A stretch of 10,660 bases of DNA from Acidobacteriota bacterium. Its GTDB lineage: Bacteria > Acidobacteriota > Blastocatellia > Pyrinomonadales > Pyrinomonadaceae. The position numbers and the translations under genes are program-made. Each line of letters starts with the position of its first letter. Position 1 is the stretch's first letter. Positions 7,998 to 10,660 of this stretch are shown piece after piece. A model generated the notes under the pieces. The model was given only the letters and a program-made list of their open reading frames with translations. It was not told the origin of the DNA and ran no database searches. The stretch is from assembly GCA_963169175.1 (NCBI GenBank), contig CAUJFK010000178.1:1-10660 (forward strand), in the 5' to 3' direction.

Positions 7998-8089
7998 TTC
8001 GTGTCTTCATTTCGTGGGTTTCGTGGAAATGGGCGGCGTTCGGTACCACGAAACCCGCGAATCAAAGAGGCGAAAATTCACGAAAAGAC
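7998..8089. repeat. Imperfect palindrome of TTTCGTGG units in an intergenic gap
   Basis: The gap 7941-8125 holds a long imperfect inverted repeat. The core stem pairs 8011-8026 with 8046-8061 over 16 positions (15 Watson-Crick pairs and one T-G wobble at 8015/8057), around a 19-base loop (8027-8045). The left arm is itself a tandem repeat: TTTCGTGG at 8010-8017 and again at 8019-8026. An outer stem of TTCGTG (7998-8003) with CACGAA (8079-8084) is possible. No run of T follows either arm, so it is not a standard Rho-independent terminator. It looks like a dispersed palindromic (REP/MITE-like) repeat; I recall similar CACGAAA-rich elements in other bacterial genomes but cannot verify this. I see no convincing sigma-70 promoter in the rest of the gap. 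Confidence 0.65.
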
Positions 8090-8125
8090 TGAGGCCAACT
8101 GCGGACTTTTAGATCTGAAAACGAT

Positions 8126-9253
8126 ATGTTGATCACAATAGTCGCGGGAGCGCGTCCTAATTTTATGAAGATCTCGCCTATTATCAAGGCGATACAGGCA
8201 GAACGTGCGCGCGGCAGTCTTATGGACTACCGGCTTGTTCACACGGGCCAGCACTTTGATCAAAAGATGAGCGGCGAGTTTTTTGCGCAGCTTGGGATCC
8301 CGGAGCCGAACATCAACCTTGAATGCGGCGGCGGCACACAGGCGGAGCAAACGGCGGCGGTGATGGTCAGTTTTGAACGCGAGTTAGAGGCAAATAGGCC
8401 GGATGTAGTGATAGTTGTTGGCGATGTGACCTCGACAATGGCCTGCACGATCACAGCAAAGAAGCTTTGCGTTCCCGTTGCTCATGTAGAGGCGGGCATT
8501 CGTTCGGGTGATATGACAATGCCGGAAGAGATAAACCGGATCGTAACTGACAGCATTTGCGATCGCTTCTTCACAACAACCCGGCAGGCAGGGCAGCTTT
8601 TGCAAAGGACCGGCGTCAGCGATGAGCGTATCCATTTTGTGGGCAACACAATGATCGATACGCTGTATCAAAATCTCAACCGATTAGATCAGCCGCCGTG
8701 TTGGGACTTGATCGGCCTTCGCGAAGACGAGTACTTTCTTCTCACGCTGCATCGCCCGGCAAACGTTGATGATCCAGAAACGCTCGTCAGCTTTCTCACC
8801 GAGGTTATCAGCGGCGCAAATGATCGTAAAGTGATCTTTCCGGTACATCCGCGAACACGCAGAACGCTCGAATTGACCCGGTTCAATGATGGACGCCTCG
8901 TCACGATCGATCCGCTTGGTTATCTTCAATTCATCTACCTGCTCAAGCACGCGACGGCCGTTATTACGGATTCAGGCGGCATCACCGAGGAAGCGACGAT
9001 ACTTGGGATTCCGTGCATGACACTGCGTGATTCGACAGAACGGCCTGAAACCGTTGAGATCGGCACGAATGAACTCATAGGTACCGATCCGCGGAGATTA
9101 TCGGTATACTTTAAAAAACTTGCCGCGGGAAACTGGAAGAAGGGTGAAATTCCAGAACTCTGGGACGGACATACAGCCGAACGCATCGTTGAAGTCTTAG
9201 GGCGAATATATTCGGACGCTGTCGAAAATGCGAACGCGGCCCGCGTCGAATGA
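8126..9253 (+). CDS. wecB: UDP-N-acetylglucosamine 2-epimerase (non-hydrolysing)
   Basis: A 375-residue cytoplasmic enzyme that interconverts UDP-GlcNAc and UDP-ManNAc, the entry step for ManNAc or ManNAcA units in surface glycans. The family hallmarks are present: an N-terminal VAGARPNFMKISPII (6-20), TGQHFD (40-45), VVGDVTSTMA (97-106), HVEAGIRSGDMTMPEEINR (120-138), GNTMIDTL (173-180), LTLHRPANVDD (206-216), FPVHPRT (238-244), and ITDSGGITEEA (280-290) with RDSTERPET (301-309). D100, E122, E134 and H209 correspond to the E. coli WecB residues D95, E117, E131 and H213 that support catalysis. Length is normal. The start ATG at 8126 leads straight into the first beta strand; only a weak GAAAA precedes it. 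It follows the palindrome-bearing gap, so it may be transcribed separately from the genes before it. Its end overlaps the beta-helix gene by ATGA. The dehydrogenase WecC that would make UDP-ManNAcA is not in the window. Confidence 0.95.
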   Translation: MLITIVAGARPNFMKISPIIKAIQAERARGSLMDYRLVHTGQHFDQKMSGEFFAQLGIPEPNINLECGGGTQAEQTAAVMVSFERELEANRPDVVIVVGDVTSTMACTITAKKLCVPVAHVEAGIRSGDMTMPEEINRIVTDSICDRFFTTTRQAGQLLQRTGVSDERIHFVGNTMIDTLYQNLNRLDQPPCWDLIGLREDEYFLLTLHRPANVDDPETLVSFLTEVISGANDRKVIFPVHPRTRRTLELTRFNDGRLVTIDPLGYLQFIYLLKHATAVITDSGGITEEATILGIPCMTLRDSTERPETVEIGTNELIGTDPRRLSVYFKKLAAGNWKKGEIPELWDGHTAERIVEVLGRIYSDAVENANAARVE

Positions 9254-10660
9254 TCGCTGATTCAGTTTTCCCGCCGCAAAACGATTTAATGCGCTTGATC
9301 CTGCTATTAGCAAATATCCTATGTTTGGTCTTTTCCGGATCGATGACCGCGAGTTGCTCGGGACATGTTTCCGGAACTCCGTTAGAGATCTCAGGCAAGA
9401 CAATTACTGTCCGTAAGGGAGGCGACTTTCAGGCCGCGTTGGAGAAGGCAGCTCCGGGTGACACCATTGTTCTCGAGGCCGGTGCGACATACAGCGGATC
9501 TTTCAAATTGCCAAAAAAGCCGGGCAGCGAATTCATAACGATCCGCTCGTCCTCCGCCGACGCTGAACTGCCTGCAGCCGGTGTTCGGATAGATCCCGCC
9601 AAATACAAGGATCGGCTTCCCAAGATCATATCTAATGTGAGAGGCGAGCCGGCCATCCTCGCGGAGAACGGCGCGCATCATTTTCGATTTGTCGGCATTG
9701 AATTTGGGCCGACTATCGAAGGGCTTTATGACATCATCAAGATCGGGAGTGGACAGGAAAAGAATGCCGAGATGCTGCCGCACCATATCGAATTCGACCG
9801 CGTGTGGATCCACGGAAGTGAGATGGAAGGCCAGCGGCGCGGCATTGCGGCCAACGGCAGGCACATTCGCGTGGTTAACAGCTACATCTCAGATATCAAA
9901 CGAAAAGGGGACGAAAGCCAGGGCATCGCGGCGTGGGCGACAGACGGGCCGATCGAGATAATCAACAATTATATCGAAGGTGCCGCTCAGAGCATTCTCT
10001 TTGGCGGTGCGGGATCGGAGCTAAAGCTTGTGCCGACGGATTGCATTGTTGATTCGAACCATCTCAACAAACCGCTGGAATGGAAGGGAAAGGATTGGGT
10101 CGTCAAGAATATTTTCGAGATCAAGAACGGGCGGCGTATCAAGGTCACGAATAACCTGATGACGAACAACTGGGCAATGGGACAGGACGGCAACGCGATC
10201 CTTTTCACGACGCGTGCGGACAACGGCAATGTCACGATCATTGAAGACATCGAATTTAGCGGAAACATCGTTCGCGGAACGGGCGGCGGGATGAACATTC
10301 TTGGCAGTGAGGGTTCGGGCGGCCACCGGTTGACGATCCGCAATAATATATTTGACGACATCGATGGCCAGAAATGGGGCGGCGGCGGCCATTTTATGAA
10401 GGTTACCGATTGGGATGGTATGGTGATAGAAAATAATACCGTCCGGCAAAAGAACAACATCACCGTCGCGTATGGTGAGCCGATCAAGGGATTCGTCTTT
10501 CGTAACAACATCATATATGAGAATGAATACGGTTTTTTCGGCGACGGTACTGGTGTCGGGCAACCGGCGATCGATCGATTTTTTCCCGGCGGAAAGATAA
10601 CCGGCAATTTGATCATCGGGGGGATCAAAGATCGATATCGTGAGGCGAACACTTTCCCGC
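9250..10660 (+). CDS. Secreted right-handed parallel beta-helix protein (partial, 3' end cut)
   Basis: The frame opens at ATG 9250, overlapping the wecB stop as ATGA, and stays open to the window edge, giving 470 residues without a stop. An alternative start, ATG 9289, would give a cleaner signal peptide, MRLILLLANILCLVFSGSM, followed by TASC. That sequence is an imperfect lipobox (Thr at -3), so the protein is exported and possibly lipid-anchored at C36. The mature part begins with a pectate-lyase-superfamily opening, GGDFQAALEKAAPGDTIVLE (57-76). Beta-helix rungs follow, with repeated Asn-ladder strands such as RVVNSYISDI, EIINNYIEGA, LTIRNNIFDDI, MVIENNTVRQ and FVFRNNIIYEN. Proteins of this fold include alginate and pectate lyases, chondroitinase B and epimerases, and also non-catalytic binders; no catalytic set can be assigned. 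Coupling to wecB puts it in the polysaccharide locus, where modification or degradation of the exported glycan is plausible. Confidence 0.87.
   Translation, partial: MIADSVFPPQNDLMRLILLLANILCLVFSGSMTASCSGHVSGTPLEISGKTITVRKGGDFQAALEKAAPGDTIVLEAGATYSGSFKLPKKPGSEFITIRSSSADAELPAAGVRIDPAKYKDRLPKIISNVRGEPAILAENGAHHFRFVGIEFGPTIEGLYDIIKIGSGQEKNAEMLPHHIEFDRVWIHGSEMEGQRRGIAANGRHIRVVNSYISDIKRKGDESQGIAAWATDGPIEIINNYIEGAAQSILFGGAGSELKLVPTDCIVDSNHLNKPLEWKGKDWVVKNIFEIKNGRRIKVTNNLMTNNWAMGQDGNAILFTTRADNGNVTIIEDIEFSGNIVRGTGGGMNILGSEGSGGHRLTIRNNIFDDIDGQKWGGGGHFMKVTDWDGMVIENNTVRQKNNITVAYGEPIKGFVFRNNIIYENEYGFFGDGTGVGQPAIDRFFPGGKITGNLIIGGIKDRYREANTFP

Noticed and set aside
8009..8062. Rho-independent terminator after the methyltransferase
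   Set aside because: The stem is strong, but neither strand has a T tract after it and the 19-base loop is long.
7883..8092. A 69-codon + strand open frame spanning the end of the methyltransferase and the palindrome
   Set aside because: It overlaps a confident gene in another frame, and its second half is only a translation of the TTTCGTGG repeat.
7941..8125. A sigma-70 promoter for wecB
   Set aside because: Candidate hexamers (TTGGCC at 7971, TAGATC at 8110) have no partner at 16-18 bases spacing, so no promoter is claimed; one of another type may exist.
9987..10652. Long - strand open frames (up to 221 codons) opposite the beta-helix gene
   Set aside because: They mirror a confident beta-helix coding sequence with clear Asn-ladder rungs, and their translations show no family motif.

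Overview
The window is a stretch of a bacterial surface-polysaccharide or exopolysaccharide biosynthesis locus. All nine genes found lie on the + strand and are packed tightly, and nothing convincing is encoded on the - strand. Moderate GC content, strongly operonic layout and the particular protein subfamilies (a methyltransferase with a long conserved C-terminal tail, a TuaH-like glycosyltransferase, a secreted beta-helix protein) suggest a Gram-negative environmental bacterium. My best guess is Acidobacteriota (Blastocatellia-like), but this is an inference from protein style and I could not test it.

Layout. 1-176: C-terminal end of a GT4-type glycosyltransferase. 186-1244: a complete GT4-like glycosyltransferase. 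1241-3283: a heparinase II/III-family protein. 3287-5197: an AsnB-type glutamine amidotransferase/synthetase. 5232-6434 (start uncertain): a second, TuaH-like glycosyltransferase. 6406-7050: a membrane-anchored YdcF/DUF218 protein starting at TTG. 7062-7940: a class I SAM methyltransferase. These seven genes are separated by at most a few tens of bases or overlap, so they look like one transcription unit. A 185-base gap (7941-8125) follows, holding a strong imperfect palindrome built from TTTCGTGG units. After it come wecB (8126-9253, UDP-GlcNAc 2-epimerase) and, overlapping it by ATGA, a secreted right-handed beta-helix protein that runs off the window end.

How the genes may work together. 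WecB makes UDP-ManNAc as a sugar donor. The glycosyltransferases assemble a glycan, the AsnB-like enzyme may amidate a carboxyl group (for example on a uronic acid), and the methyltransferase may methylate sugar or carrier. The heparinase-like and beta-helix proteins belong to folds that act on uronic-acid polysaccharides. A uronate-containing, amidated polymer is a coherent reading but is not proven, because no UDP-sugar dehydrogenase, polymerase, flippase or export gene lies inside the window. I see no mobile element, CRISPR array, tRNA or rRNA.
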